Shown: positions 37,901 to 47,479, counted from the stretch's first letter. The stretch is 64,000 nucleotides of DNA from Hydractinia symbiolongicarpus (GCF_029227915.1 NC_079884.1:12462001-12526000); one strand, 5' to 3'. Notes: generated by a model not told the origin, from the sequence alone. Numbers and translations: made by a program.

Positions 37901-40178
37901 TGCAGCATAATTAAATCCAAAATTCTTTAAATGTTATTATCTTGCAAACGAACAGAGCTTTTTAAACTTTTAAAGCTCTGTATTTTAAGTCCAATATCAT
38001 TTTATACCTCGGGTTCCCTTTAATGTTGTGACACTTTATTAAAAAGCAGACATTAGGGGTTCACTAAATATTCAAGAAACTTACAGTCATTGCATATATG
38101 GTGTCAGTACTGACAGTCTTTGTTAGAGTCTTGAGTATGGGAGACAAAGCAAACAATAATGCTGACACTGTGAAGAAACTTCGAATATCTAACCAAGAAA
38201 ATAAGAAATGTTAAATGCAAGGTTGGTACTAATTTTCATTAAGTAAATTCTATGACTTTTCCAGCAGTACTCCAGGAGTTTTCTGACATTTTCTCCATAA
38301 GGAACTTTACTTAACAAAAATAGGGATTTTATGATAAAGAAACCTGAGTGTTTCCCATAACCTGACGACAAAAAAACTTAAACCTAAAAAAAATTACATG
38401 CAGAAACAGTTTTCCTATTTTTGCAAATCTACAGGACCTTTTCCAGTGTCTAGGGGTTTCCAGGAGTAGTTGTCACCCTGGTAAAAGTATTTCATTTCAA
38501 TTGAATCTAAAATAAAAAAATCCAATTCTGTTTTGCTCTTTCCCAATTAAAATTTAACCTGAATTTCCCAAAATGTGTTTTGTCTAAAAATATAGGACTT
38601 ATAACTCATTTCACACAAGCTTAATAAGATTTCATTAATACCTTAAACCACCTTGATAAAATTCCTATTTGCCATTTAACCTCCTATTTTAGATTTATGA
38701 ATTACACTCTGCTCCATTAACAATTTTTAAAACTTCTTGACTTTCCTTGCCCCCTTAATATGTCAATATCCCTAAAGTACTTTGTTTTTTTTTACATCAA
38801 GTACATTATATGTGTACCATGAAATATAACATTCACAACAAAGTGTGTTTTATTGGCATTCAATGTTTTGCAATTGTTCAAATATTCTTTTATCTTATAA
38901 CTGCAAAGTTTAGTCAAGGACTCTCCTTTTGATATAGGTTGCAATTCCTGGTTGTGCACACCCTGGTTGTGTACAATGCTAAAAATTGCATGTATTTTTT
39001 TCCTGTCAAAACAGCAGCCACTGTGTGTACAAAATGAAATCTGTTAAGATTGCCATAAATTTGTAATTAAATGAAACTCACCTGTTCTTACTTTAGAAAT
39101 GATATTTCGAAATATAATGCCAAGTAAAAACAAAATAAATATAATAAGCAGAAGAGTTGTGGGCTGGATAGTGTTTGAATCCAAATATATGAAGGTTGAC
39201 ACAAAGATGCATATCCTAAAAGCAACCAAACGAGTAAAAGTAAAAAAAAAAAACAGCCTTACTGTTTTATTACTTTAAAAGCAAAAAATATTATCAGTAC
39301 TGTGATTACAAAAACAGTATCAATTTTTAAACAATATTTTTAAAAGTCTTTATTCATATAACTGACAATTTTTTTGATAATGTATTATAGTAATTGTGTA
39401 TAAGATATAATGCTGGAATGGACTAGTTTTTAACAGATGAAATCAAGGGTTTTTTTAAATTCTTTTGCTAATAAAAATTTATTTCTCTTCATATTAAACC
39501 TTTGCAAATGCACAAAATTTTTGCTAATGCACCCTGAAAAATGCTATTTAACTGCCTGCAATGTTAACATGTCAGCATTCGCATTGTCGAGTTTCAACAT
39601 AACAAAAAAGACTAAATATTTTTTATTATAAAAAAGTGTAGTGCAACTTACGTGGCCAATTGTTGTGAAACAATTCCAGATTCAAATACAACACTTCGGA
39701 AATCATACATCCTGGTGTTAACTACAGCAAAAAAAAATAAGAAATTAGCATCTTAAAGGTTAACAAAATGTTTATTCACACTGTTGATTTCTATTAAGAT
39801 AAAGATCCACTAGAGTTAATAACTTTGATAATTCTTTGAGTCAAATTTTAGGAGATTTGAGGACTTTTATTTTTGAGAAGAAATTTGTGGCATCTATATT
39901 ATAATACCCGCATATATCTATCGTCTGTCACGCAAAATGGTAACCGCAGTAGTGAGACACACAACAGGGTATAAAACTAAAATTGAGAAGATTTGAGTAG
40001 TTTTGGGAGATGTACCAAACCTGGATAATACAAATGTACTTATACATATACAAAATTGTAATAAACTACCATTCTTTTTCATTTCATCAAGAAAACTTTC
40101 ATCTGTATAATTATCTGGGTAACCATGATTAATATACAATACTTTCTTCCATGCACAATTCTTGTTTTTGGCAGTCAT
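26992..40178 (-). CDS. PIGC: PIG-C, GPI-GlcNAc transferase subunit C (8 exons)
   Basis: Subunit of the ER membrane complex that adds GlcNAc to phosphatidylinositol, the first step of GPI-anchor synthesis. Coding exons, in order of translation: 40070-40178, 39652-39721, 39082-39215, 38085-38188, 29951-30006, 29642-29789, 28579-28745, 26992-27034. All have GT-AG borders and consistent phases, giving 276 residues plus stop; the human protein is slightly longer (just under 300). Family landmarks are clear: KKVLYINHGYPDNY near the N-terminus, VVFESGIVSQQL, SPILKTLTKTVSTDTIYAM, FHDYGAG, the hallmark AVCLASRLPSSWH, and NIHGPWDEA at the C-terminus. Hydrophobic helices fall in exons 3, 4, 6 and 7. Intron 4 (30007-38084) is swollen by a copia element in the opposite orientation; intron 7 contains a plus-strand pseudogene. 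Untranslated exons are not identified. Confidence 0.95.
27400..27957 (+). pseudogene. P2X7-type cysteine-rich domain pseudogene (two blocks)
   Basis: Plus strand, inside PIGC intron 7. Block 1 (about 27430-27660) reads ENTSSCSGCPISEVEY, shifts frame, then CCQEFSNLLNDKFNDNKCI, an in-frame TAA, and LNRIVLDTASIQ, with a donor-like aa|gtaagtc. Block 2 follows an acceptor (atctcacag, about 27780) and reads YKIIMYQQYTTWVHYYERLG then RMVIPDCVVRKIREEFPDSN and GKYTGSKEF before TAA at 27955-27957. The C..C, CCxE and IPxCVVxxIRxxFP pattern is that of the zinc-binding cytoplasmic domain of P2X7-like proteins, which is common as a stand-alone domain in invertebrates. Frameshift and stop show that it is dead. 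Confidence 0.65.
28955..29290 (-). mobile_element. Decayed LINE 3' fragment
   Basis: From 'cataaattctgtccttatta' to about 29290 the sequence follows the better preserved LINE piece at 44160-44600 line by line (tcctgccaagtctttctc, acactttcttacccaattat, atgtctcactaccc, cattttcatttccttacctc). The coding sense is minus. Deletions and substitutions leave no usable frame. Confidence 0.75.
30322..30574 (+). repeat. 5' LTR of the copia-type element
   Basis: 253 bp, begins TGATACTTTTCCC and ends ACTAATTTTCA. No difference from the 3' LTR was found on reading both. It should contain the promoter and poly(A) signals of the element; I could not place a clear TATA box. Confidence 0.95.
30575..30585 (+). 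promoter_or_regulatory. Primer-binding site, initiator Met tRNA type
   Basis: TGGTAGCAGAG directly abuts the CA end of the 5' LTR, as expected for minus-strand DNA priming. The TGGTA start fits the 3' end of an initiator methionine tRNA, the usual copia primer. Confidence 0.8.
30590..34834 (+). CDS. Gag-Pol polyprotein of the copia-type element
   Basis: 1414 residues in one frame, with no shift between gag and pol. Order of parts: capsid region about 1-230; one CCHC zinc knuckle (CAICESVFHWQQDC) near 241; aspartic protease active site at about 293, written DCGAS where most families have D-S/T-G; integrase zinc motif starting with H near 445 and ending CKTC; integrase catalytic core with D (AMDLKF, about 514), D (VDNGGEF, about 569) and E (ERHNQ, about 605); an acidic Ser/Glu linker about 790-850; reverse transcriptase with LVARGF near 975, LDIKTAFLQG, and FVDD near 1101; RNase H with TDAS near 1257, SAES, and TDSRS. 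Start chosen at the first ATG, 5 bases after the primer-binding site. The Cys in the protease motif is unusual. Assignment to the GalEa-like metazoan copia group is possible but I cannot test it. Confidence 0.95.
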   Translation: MATSVSYNKAPPLLSQSKNYEDWKKLIGIWTELTTLDKKKQGPSLVLTLDGKSQEAALELPSEQISSEDGVKNILKRLDKIYAKDKLTEKFDAIEKFETYKRTKEKKIRDFLTEFEKRYYKIKATITNLVYDDVRQKLIKVFAEESIDGDLDSSMSSIKIKAEPSFYANEAYPDECQQSSSDEEGIYYTKRNLNQRFASSSRYNKKGNTWRQDKHASRPKADGTRKPTKNPLDRNGRVSRCAICESVFHWQQDCPEKQNDTYMVHEIVLLNESDKPGQLKHLVSETWNCGLLDCGASKTVCGDVWLDQYISSLSDEEKREVKHHHSKSLYRFGDGEQVQACGRASIPAIIGNTKVKINTDVIPKVLPLLLSKSFMKRADMILDFQSDTAKALGETVHLATTSSGHYTIPLTRPRQVIASIDKPYECNFVFISREDNNMTVIAEKLHRQFAHPSLNQLMSLINKAGPPWNNNKELISEVKRIDKECKTCQIYRRPPPRPVVGLPMGSKFLETVAMDLKFYDKKIILHLIDLCTRLSAATIIKDKNPTTVIEAILKTWISVYGSCDKFLVDNGGEFANEELINLAEQFGITIKTTAAESPWSNGIVERHNQTLSNMLDKVLNDTSCSLNIALYWCVNAKNSLHNAHGFTPYQLAIGTNPRLPSLMDDKPPALSGKPATQLMRENLEALHKAREAFIASEHSERIRRALSHNIRSSGETKYLTGDNVYYKRNDSNEWKGPGTVLGQDGQQILIKHGSYYVRVHPCHVKLVHDGGCGSSEKTTEAGDNTFTEEQPPRFQESESESGSGNENEDHSSEKSENEDQSSEKSEPLNNDAPAHQTQPISAEAHSMLPREKPKLRPNLCLKYKDKGGEWKKAKIISRAGKVGGKHDGWFNVETETGMKRAVNFANIKDIEINDDPSEVTLITNSSEVLSAKSKELQSWINNSVYIEIPNEGQETMSLRWVVTPKIIDGQPSVKARLVARGFEEVQNFKTDSPTCSKEGLRLALTIISSKNWMLNSLDIKTAFLQGKKIDREVIVLPPKEANTKNLWKLSKTVYGLADASRSWYLKLRSELIQLGGKPIELDQGIFIWSSNTLIFGILVCFVDDVIWAGSSTFVNVVSKLKSIFKTSSEHMRHFKYIGIDLDQNEDGTITIKQADYINELEPITLSMERIKCSKDEPINEVERSKMRQSIGKLNWLACMSRPEISFTVSDVSSRVTTATLADIKLINKTIKFLKSQDCHITVPKLTLNNLSIKVFTDASFNNLEGGQSQGGHIAFLTDGSGKSSPISWSSNKVRRVVRSTLSAESLASVDGADTAFFLAKMIEESLAEKPEVVCLTDSRSLFECAGSTKTVSDKRLRVEINALRQMINNDEVTLRWIDGKHQIADVLTKKGASPFSLMEVLKSGDLTSVIDGEK
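34857..34897 (+). repeat. A41 homopolymer inside the retrotransposon
   Basis: An uninterrupted run of 41 A begins 22 bases after the gag-pol stop and is followed by about 210 bp of unique sequence before the 3' LTR. Such a run inside a full-length LTR element is not required for its cycle. It may be a fossil poly(A) tail captured by template switching, or slippage of a shorter run. Confidence 0.9.
35089..35109 (+). promoter_or_regulatory. Polypurine tract
   Basis: GAAAAGAAGAAAAGAAGGGA and a final GATT-type border lie directly before the TG of the 3' LTR. This is the expected primer for plus-strand DNA synthesis. Confidence 0.85.
35110..35362 (+). repeat. 3' LTR of the copia-type element
   Basis: 253 bp, same ends and same sequence as the 5' LTR as far as I can see. 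The following ACTTT completes the target duplication. Confidence 0.95.
35368..36600. other. PIGC intron 4, no gene seen
   Basis: AT-rich intron. An inverted pair CAGGCCTATCAATA (near 35488) and TATTGATAGGCCTG (near 35828) encloses about 330 bp and may mark an old foldback element. No coding signal. Confidence 0.5.
36601..36713. mobile_element. tRNA-like foldback element, 113 bp
   Basis: The outer 19 bases GTTCATCACTAACATATTG are matched exactly in inverted form by caatatgttagtgatgaac at the right end. Inside lies a tRNA-like core: GCAGTG (36626) pairs with CACTGC (36685), and a B-box-like GATCGAATCCC with a GCGG/CCGC stem sits near 36668-36682. The whole folds into one hairpin with a tRNA-like head. 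It is in PIGC intron 4. I read it as a small inverted-repeat mobile element built around tRNA-derived sequence, not a working tRNA. Confidence 0.6.
36714..38084. other. PIGC intron 4, remaining part
   Basis: AT-rich, with short A and AT runs. No exon, repeat border or RNA gene recognised. Confidence 0.5.
39893..39975 (+). mobile_element. Truncated mini-Helitron 5' part
   Basis: TCTATATTATAATACCCGCA starts directly after a 'gca' and is followed by ctgtcacgcaaaatggtaac and acacacaac-type sequence, matching the element at 12217 over its 5' half. The hairpin and CTAG end are missing. It lies in PIGC intron 1. Confidence 0.7.
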
Positions 40179-40501
40179 TTCTTGTTGTGTATAAAACAGG
40201 AAATACAGTTAATCTCTAACAAAATAATCCTGCAAACACTAAATTAGAGCAATCGGAAAATATTCTGACACTTCCCTGTTTAACCAATTTACCTTTAAGA
40301 GAAGAAGTAAATTCTAAAACCAAAACAGAATTTGGAATTACTGTTTGCAAATTTGCCTTGTTTTGCCAAGTATTATCCTACATGTTATACACAAGGATAA
40401 ACATTTTCAATTTCTTACTTGGTATTTTGTCTTATTTCAAGTTTGTTTGATTTTTTTCTTAATATATCACTCAATTATTAAGGTGTTATATGCCCGTTTA
40501 T

Positions 40502-40566
40502 CAATCTGTGTAATTATCTGGGTAACCATGATTAATATACAATCTTTTCTTCCACAAACAATTCCC
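40502..40566 (-). pseudogene. Duplicate of PIGC exon 1, decayed
   Basis: About 65 bp, 400 bp upstream of the real exon 1 and in the same sense, repeat the core of that exon (atctgggtaaccatgattaa). It translates as CLWKKRLYINHGYPDNYTD followed by TGA, where the real exon continues ESFLDEMKKN. It has lost the start codon context and the donor. A local duplication of an exon fragment is the simplest reading. Confidence 0.75.
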
Positions 40567-40569
40567 TCC

Positions 40570-41304
40570 CTTAATATATCTCAACACTTTAGTAAAGTTC
40601 AAAGAGTAATAGTGCTAAAAATGCTGTTTCTGCGCTTTTTATACAGCCGATGAAATAACTTTCTAATTTTAATCCAGGTGGTCGATCTTATTCCTAAATT
40701 GTTAGCAATGAAGATTTTAAAATTCACAAAAATGCTTTCTCTAAATGGACATTGTGAAAACCAGAATAAACTGCAACAAAAATTAGGACTCCTTTAATAA
40801 TAATACACATACTAGTCTAGATGCTTTGGACTCATAATAACAAGTATTCAATAATCATATTTGCAAATTATGGAGACATTGCTTTAACTTAATAACTCTT
40901 GTATTCTGCCAATTCATGCCATTATTTAATGTGCTACATACAAAGAAGAAGCTGCCACATATTCATTACCATTTATCAGCTTAATATTAGCACATATTTT
41001 TTATTCATTTACTGTCCTACTCATGTATGCCCTGTCCTTATGTTTCTCTGTGAAAACTTAAGGTCATAATAGAAGGAAAAAAAGGCAGATTTGTTGAGCA
41101 GCACTTAACGACACTGTCATAATGCAGACAGGGCTGTGCAATTTAGTTTTTTTTTACCTGAAAACATTGATAGTAAAGGAATACATTGTCAAAGATTTAT
41201 ATATTTTCGAATATATATAGTACCATTTACTACATAGTAAATTTTAAAAAAGAAAGCACAAACTACTTCAAAGCAATATATCCTTAACAAGGTAGGCAAA
41301 AAAA
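40570..41304. other. Spacer between TMEM161 3' end and PIGC 5' end
   Basis: Tandem, same-strand arrangement leaves about 1.1 kb between the two genes. AT-rich, no gene seen. The PIGC promoter and the TMEM161 3' UTR must lie here. Confidence 0.5.
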
Positions 41305-42843
41305 TTATGCTAAAAACTTTAAATAAGCAGTACCAAAACATGATGTCAAAAAATATGAAACACATGTCCACCAAGTCAAATAGGAACATACTCCATTTAC
41401 CATTTTCACTGAAAACAAACTTCGAATTAGTTTTGCATACTCCTTCTTTTGTTCACCTGCAGCTTTCTCAGTCAATGTTATATTCCTCGCCGATGTAGGT
41501 TCGACCATGTTATATGTCAGTGTTCTTAGCATTAACGAAAAGAACAACATTAATATCAATGGTGCAACATATTGTAAAGCAGCTGCCGATAAATAATAAA
41601 ATACACGTGCAACTGTACGCTGAAGCTCGAGGTTAGAAATCCGCCCAGTTTCTTTCTTCAATTTAGCAATTTTCTGATATGCTGAATTTAAATGAGATTG
41701 CAATAGTCTACGTAGAACAAACAATCGTAACAAACACACAAGTATAAACAAATGGATACGAGCATATAAAAAGGTGTCATATGTCATTAACTGCTGCACT
41801 CCAGATTTTTCTTTTTTAACATACATCAGATCTTTGGAAAGTGGTAAGATCCATAATAATATGAGAAAAAATGGACTAAAAAATGTAGCATGCAACAATA
41901 GCTGATTAAATCGACTTTCACTGAAGTAAAATATGGAATCAAGTTGCATATTTGCATAACGAATACCAGGAAAACCAAGCACTGCTCCAAGAGAAGCCGA
42001 AAGTAGTGCCAAAAAAATTTTCATTGTCCATATTGATGGAGCACTTTGAACACTCAAACTCAATTTTTTGAACACAGTTTGCAAATTGTCTTCAAAATCT
42101 GTATATCCAACTTCTAAGCCAAAATCAAGAACACTTTCATCAACCACCAATATACCCATTGCCATTATGAAGAAAAAGAAACCAAACGATATGGTCATGG
42201 CACGTTCACCTCCATCTTCTGTGCCCCAATATGCAGCAGTTAGCAAGAATAACTCTTTAAGTGCAAAATAAACAACAAGTAGACACCACACAAAACCAAT
42301 ATTAAACTCTTCCGTGTAAATTTGTGGTCTCCACAATGCTGCTAGTTCAATTAGGATATATACTAATGCTGCACAGAAGGAAAAGTCAACCAACCATTTA
42401 TAATCCTGATATTTATATTGTGAATAGAGGTCACACTCCTCGACAGGTACTAACTCCAAAGGAACATTAATATTGCAAGGCACTGTGAAGGTTTCTGTCT
42501 GTAGCAAAGGTATTTCAGCCTTCTCATTCGCCTTCTTTCGCTTCCCTAAAAAGAACAGTAAGGACACCTTCATATGTATAACAGAAAAACAATAACTTCA
42601 TGTTGCTTATTCTCTTTGTTTTAAGTCCATATAACAACAAGTAGTAATAAAAAGTTAATAAAAACCTTTTGGGGCACCATTTGGTTTTCCGGCTAATGCT
42701 TTCAGTTGATTGTTTGTTGGATGTAGATATCGAAACAGCTTATTGTTCATAATCCATCTTGCTAGAGAGTAATATGGTCCCAATTTTTGGAGAAATAGTA
42801 CAACTACTAAAGTTATGACAAACTGCACACCCAGAAGAACCAT
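41305..42843 (-). CDS. TMEM161: TMEM161 family membrane protein (2 exons)
   Basis: Exon 1 is 42666-42843 and exon 2 is 41305-42545; the 120-bp intron has donor AAAG|GTTTTT and acceptor TTTTAG|GG, and the join keeps phase. The product has 472 residues, close to the vertebrate TMEM161A and B proteins (about 480-490). N-terminus MVLLGVQFVITLVVVLFLQK is a membrane segment, followed by LARWI, FRYLHP and ALAGKP, all family landmarks. Later landmarks are YKWLVDFS, GGERAMTISFGFFFF, LDFGLEVGYTDFE, LGFPGIRYA and the C-terminal helix YLTWWTCVSYFLTSCFGTAY. About eight to ten hydrophobic helices are visible. A possible donor ATG|GTAAAT near 41396 was ignored because the frame continues through the conserved last helix. 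The molecular role of the family is poorly known; vertebrate TMEM161B affects heart rhythm and brain folding. Confidence 0.95.
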
Positions 42844-43364
42844 GGTAAACTAGAATAATATAGAGTTAAGAAAATAAATAGTGTGAATAATATTGGATTT
42901 GCAGCCGAACTTTCCATTCGCTGCATATATAATATACACTAAATTATTTTGCACAAAAAATGGTTTAGTTTGAAGTTTTAAGATTAATTTTTTTTTTTGA
43001 ACTTATGATGGGGTCTTTCCAAATTTTTTAGCTAAATCAGTATGTACCAGAGATTTTTTGACAATAAATTTGCTGCTAGACCCCTTCTAAAAACATGTAT
43101 CTTGTAACAATAATTTCTCAGCTCACTTCTACTGACAAATCAAAACAGTAAAAGAAATGTTTATTCAACACATTTTTTTTGTAAATTCAACAAAGTTGTG
43201 CTTTTTGGGATGATAAGATTTTTCAAACAGTGGAATATTTGAGCCTGTTTACTTCAGGCGCTATAAAAGATTTGACTTGCACTTAGGTGTGGCTGATATG
43301 AAACATTGAGATCTAAAGATTATAAAAATTATAAGTAAGGAGTATATTATATAAATTAGAATAT
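42844..43364. other. Upstream region of TMEM161
   Basis: AT-rich; should hold the TMEM161 promoter and 5' UTR. No element that I can name. Confidence 0.45.
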
Positions 43365-43615
43365 TAGCACGTGGCCTTGTGGTTAATGTATATAAATTGT
43401 GGTTATGGAGTTCGCTTCGCAATCACAAGGTCCTTGGTTCGGTCCACAGCGACCGGTCAACCCATGCCATGTGAGGGAAATTGAGTAGGTAATGCCAGTG
43501 CATACTTAATGTATACATTCCGAACACAGGACCCACATTAATAACAGTGTTTCAAACACTGCAGTGACTATATTCTGTATAAATATTCAGAATAATAATA
43601 TAATAATAATAATTA
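43365..43615 (+). mobile_element. tRNA-derived SINE
   Basis: The head has a tRNA-like A-box region (tggttatggagttcgcttcg), and a B box GGTTCGGTCCA at 43436-43446. A non-tRNA body follows (ccatgccatgtgagggaaat through gcagtgactatattctgtat), and the 3' end is an AAT-type simple repeat at about 43592-43620. This is the normal layout of a SINE transcribed by RNA polymerase III. Confidence 0.8.
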
Positions 43616-44034
43616 TTATTTTAAACATGTCAGAAGTGTGAATCAACAAGTAAACGGTTTAGTAAATTATGTGGAATGACATCATCGATTAGATGGTCAA
43701 AAACAATTGCTGGTATGAATGATAATCAGGGTAACTATATAAGTATTATTATTTATGTAAATATGTTCTGGATGGGTGAAAACATATGTACATCACCTTA
43801 ATCAACCTTTAAACAGCACTTCATATTTTCTATGTCATCAAAACTGCTAAGTCAAAAACTTGAGAACCAATCAAGATTTTTCAAACAAATAAAAAGATTC
43901 ATAGACAATTTTCCAATATCTTTTATATGAATCCAACTTGTTTTTTGGCAGGAGGTAAGCTTTAACCAAACAGAATAGGAACTATAAGTAATTCAGTATA
44001 AGCATCAAATTTGCCTGTGAAACAATTTTCTGTG
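43616..44034. other. Intergenic DNA, no gene seen
   Basis: AT-rich spacer between the SINE and the LINE fragment. Confidence 0.5.
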
Positions 44035-44640
44035 TCATCATCATTCATCATTCTCGGCTTAACGTCCGTTTTCCATGCTAGCATGGGTTGGACGGGGTAT
44101 ATTAATGACCCTCTTCCAATCTGATCTAGACTGTGTTAGATCTAAACTCAACTTCCTCTGCATCAAGTCTGTCCTTATAACCTCCTGCTAAGTCTTTCTC
44201 GGTCTGCCTCTGGGCTTTGCCCCAGGAACTATCAAGTCTCTACACTTTCTTACCCAATTATCCTCCTCCATTCTTTCCAAGTGCCCCAGCCAGTTCAATC
44301 TTCTTATCTGGATAACATCTTTAATTCTACGGAGACTTAGCCTGCTTCTTAGCTCATCTGAACTCTTTCTGTCTCTCAGACTGGCGTTACACATCCACCT
44401 AACCATTCTCATATCATTCCTTTCTAAACGGTCAAGATCTTCCTGCTTCACTGCCCATGTCTCACTACCGTACAACATAACACTTCTTACACAGGCCTCA
44501 TACAACCTACCTTTTACCTCAATTGACAAGACTCTGCTAGTCAACAAAGGAAGTAACTCTCTGAACTTTTTCCAAGCAGAACCTATCCTGCAAGTAACAC
44601 TTCTACCAATACCCCCTTCACTGCCCAACATTCACCTACA
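44035..44640 (-). mobile_element. 5'-truncated LINE copy
   Basis: Minus-strand copy. The 3' end is a TCATCATC-type simple repeat (44038-44056, plus-strand reading) next to a striking conserved block (aacgtccgttttccatgcta and gcatgggttggacgg, 44061-44096) that I recall from SINE and LINE tails of other invertebrates. Upstream in the element's sense is the end of the reverse transcriptase frame. The copy is cut at about 44635, as is usual for incomplete target-primed reverse transcription. Confidence 0.85.
44188..44631 (-). pseudogene. LINE ORF2 C-terminal fragment
   Basis: 147 open codons: CRIGSAWKKFRELLPLL, EVKGRLYEACVRSVMLYGSE then TWAVKQEDLDRLERNDMRMV, RWMC, and LNWLGHLERMEEDNW, ending RGRPRKT and TAG. 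The YGSETW, DxRxxRWM and GHxxRM motifs are the usual thumb-to-C-terminus pattern of non-LTR reverse transcriptases. The endonuclease and polymerase palm are missing, so the fragment cannot act. The reading frame is intact, so the insertion is fairly young. Confidence 0.85.
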
Positions 44641-45465
44641 GTACAGTCCAGATGTAAGCGTACGCGTACGCTCAAGTTTCACACCTTTTTCTGGGAGGCG
44701 GTAGTTGTTTGTCTTTTGTTCTTATTAATTATCTTGCGAGTCTTGTAAGTCATTAACTTGCGCGTAATAAACAAAAGATTATCGAAAAAAAAATAGTTTA
44801 TTATAACTGCGCGTAACTATTGTTAAATAGTGTTAACATAACTATTCCCGATAGCATAATTGCAAATGTTATCAACTCTATCAATGTGACACGGAGAGCC
44901 ATTGTTTAATATTTTTATTAAACAATTGTTTTGCGTGGAAACTAAATAAACTAGCGAGAAGGCATTGTTGGTTGCGCGGGTTAAATAAAGCTTTTAAGAG
45001 ATAAAGTGTAATGAATAATGATAAAAGAAAAAGAAACTGCTTTTAGTAAAAAACAGTTGCGTCCTTCAGTATAGCACAGGTCTCTTTGGAGATTGTATCA
45101 ATCTCAGGAGATAACCTACAAAATGGGAGATTTTCTTCTCAGAAAACAAACATTAAATTGCCTCCTGTTTGGAGATACTGTTTCTAAAGACAAGAAAATC
45201 AACTTTTTTGATTGGTAACTATGGTACAGCAAACTGACAGGATTTTTCCACTATCAATTAGAATATAGCAAATTTTAAACAATATAAAGGTGCTTGAAGG
45301 TTACCTCCCAACTAAAAAAAACCTTTTCTTGTATTGCAGAAATTTTAAAATAATGTTAGATTATATTACAGAATTTAATAGTTATTTCGCATAATTTAGT
45401 TAATAAACTTAGAAATATTGTATTATTGATAAAGAAATTAAACACAGTAACTTAAAATGTTTTGC
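44641..45465. other. Intergenic DNA, no gene seen
   Basis: AT-rich, no supported feature. Confidence 0.5.
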
Positions 45466-45469
45466 TGAT

Positions 45470-46570
45470 GTTGCATATGTCAAAAATGTCTCCAAATTAC
45501 AAGGAGACCTCGACAATATCTATGAATGGGTTGAATAACATGGAATTTAATGACAAGGAATTTGAAGTTCTCATGTACAGTCCCGATAATACCTTGAAAC
45601 TATGCAGAAGCCTAACATGTTCATGATTAATTACCGAAAAAAAGTCAGAGATCTTGACATTCTGATGACAAACAATGCATGATTTGACAATATTTGACAA
45701 TATACATTTTGGGAAAACTAACACTCCATCGCAGCTTATATTGCGATCATAGGAGGTAAACATCACACTTTTATAAGAGTTTATTAAGGAGAAAACACGT
45801 TTTTTCGTGATAATTTTTTTTGCTGCGTTTTGTTTAATAAAAAGTAAACATAAGTTGTATCTTATTATTATTAACCTTTCCTGAAAATTTGAAAGAAATT
45901 GATACACGGAAGTTAAAAAACTGGAGAAAACATGCATTCGTCTCTAACAAACTCTCATAAAAACACGATTTTTACCTCCTTTATTCCGATATTGTAAAAC
46001 GATGGAGAGCCGTAGGAACGCATGTACAATTGAATTATCGTAAAGGTGTATTGACACAGGGAAAAATTTGTCTTTCTGGATATTACGCATGTTTTGCACC
46101 AGATCACAGAAAGTAATGTTAACCCTATGGAAAAGCATTGTGTTACCTATAATTAAATAATATTCACAACTGTGGTCTCCAACCACTGCTGGACCTTCTT
46201 TAACAAATTGAATTGATTTACTGGTACTTTATACACAAAAACAGGTACAGGTAAATACCTCGCTGACTATTGGGATGCACTTAGAAAATACAACCTATAT
46301 ATACTTTCTACAAAGACGGCGTTAACAATGGAGAATTATCTATGTTTAGAAAAACATTGAAGGTTTGGTTCCAAACCTTGTAGGAAATGATTATTACCAC
46401 CTTATATAACCACACCTTACCTAGCAACGTTCAGAAGCTGAGAGCGTCCTCACTTCGGTTGCATGGTGCAAAATTATTTAATTCCTTATCAAAAGAAGTA
46501 AGGAATTGTACGAAATGTGATGATCAGTGTTTGAGCGAACTGCTGGGTAGTTTTCTGTCTAGCTAGCTAA
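45470..46570 (+). pseudogene. Decayed LINE reverse transcriptase, CR1/jockey-like tail
   Basis: Plus strand, several frames. At about 45500 the pieces LQGDLDNIYEWVE and EFNDKEFEVLMYSPDNTL are RT-like, followed by a piece resembling KVRDLDILMTNN. At 46265-46330 YWDALRKYNLYILSTK is readable, and near 46460-46560 comes LHGAKLFNSLSKEVRN then DQCLSELLGSFLSS, which match the familiar C-terminal 'GAKLFNSLPKEIRN' end of these elements. Stops and frameshifts separate the pieces. The long minus-strand frame at 45497-45937 is the shadow of this relic. Confidence 0.7.
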
Positions 46571-47216
46571 CATTCAAGATGAAGTCCTACGCATGGGAAC
46601 AACAGAAAATAGTAGGGCAGATTTAAAGTCAATTTTACATATGGTTGGGTCACCTTTTGTCCTTTTATAGGGTGGTATGCATGGGCAATGAAACATTAAA
46701 TAACGACGTAAACTCCTCAAAACAAAATACTTAGATAAACTATAAATGAATTTTCCAGATTGTACTACAAATTCTAGCGTAAAGAATCTGCACCCAAATG
46801 TTCCGTGGTATATTGATTGTATGTTTTGTTTCTTTTTAACATAACATAGCAATATCTCCAGACTGTAAAATCATTCATGTCTGAAAGTCTGCAATGAAGG
46901 GTTGTTTTTAGGTAGTATCCGTCAAAACACAACACGCTACACGGGTACTTACTCCATGTTTTTTACACGAATACTTTACCGAACAAGGAAAAACAACACA
47001 CAAGTGTTTTGCGCCTCGAACATACCGGAGAAGGAGGTGTCCTTTGAAGTATATAAGGCGGCAGGATGATCAAAAATGATGTTACTTTGAATCCGTTACA
47101 AAAATTTTTGTTCTTAAGTCTAATTTTTGGTCACAAATATACCTTTTCTCGAGGCGATACTGTAATTGCGAGAGCTGGAATTATTTGCGACAATGAATTC
47201 TCAATTCCAGGCTCCA
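46571..47216. other. Left flank of the nested transposon complex
   Basis: No gene seen. Just before the outer element, 'aattatttgcgacaatgaattctcaattccaggc' (about 47180-47212, here split by case only) is matched loosely by the sequence just after the element's right end (attattcgcgatcatgataa then attctctatttaggc). Confidence 0.45.
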
Positions 47217-47479
47217 ATTCCCCGTTCCCTCTATACGGCTAATTCGCAATGCATTATGGTAGTTGTATTCTACAGTTTTCCCTCCCAGAAGCGAGAGTTT
47301 GTAAATAAATAACAGCATTCTTTTTATTGTGGCGATAATAACAAAAAGCCGTTATTGTTTGTGATAATTTTCAAATCTCCTCAAGAAAATCATTATCTCC
47401 CTTATCCAAAACCCGTGTTATTGATGTAAACATTTAAATATTGTTAGTTAGTGAGGTTTTAGGAGTGAAAGAAGTCGAA

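Noticed and set aside
41390-41400. Splice donor ATG|GTAAAT near the end of TMEM161
   Set aside because: Reading through gives the conserved final TMEM161 helix (YLTWWTCVSYF) and a stop, so no further intron is needed.
45497-45937. 146-codon minus-strand frame
   Set aside because: It is antisense to recognisable reverse transcriptase pieces on the plus strand.
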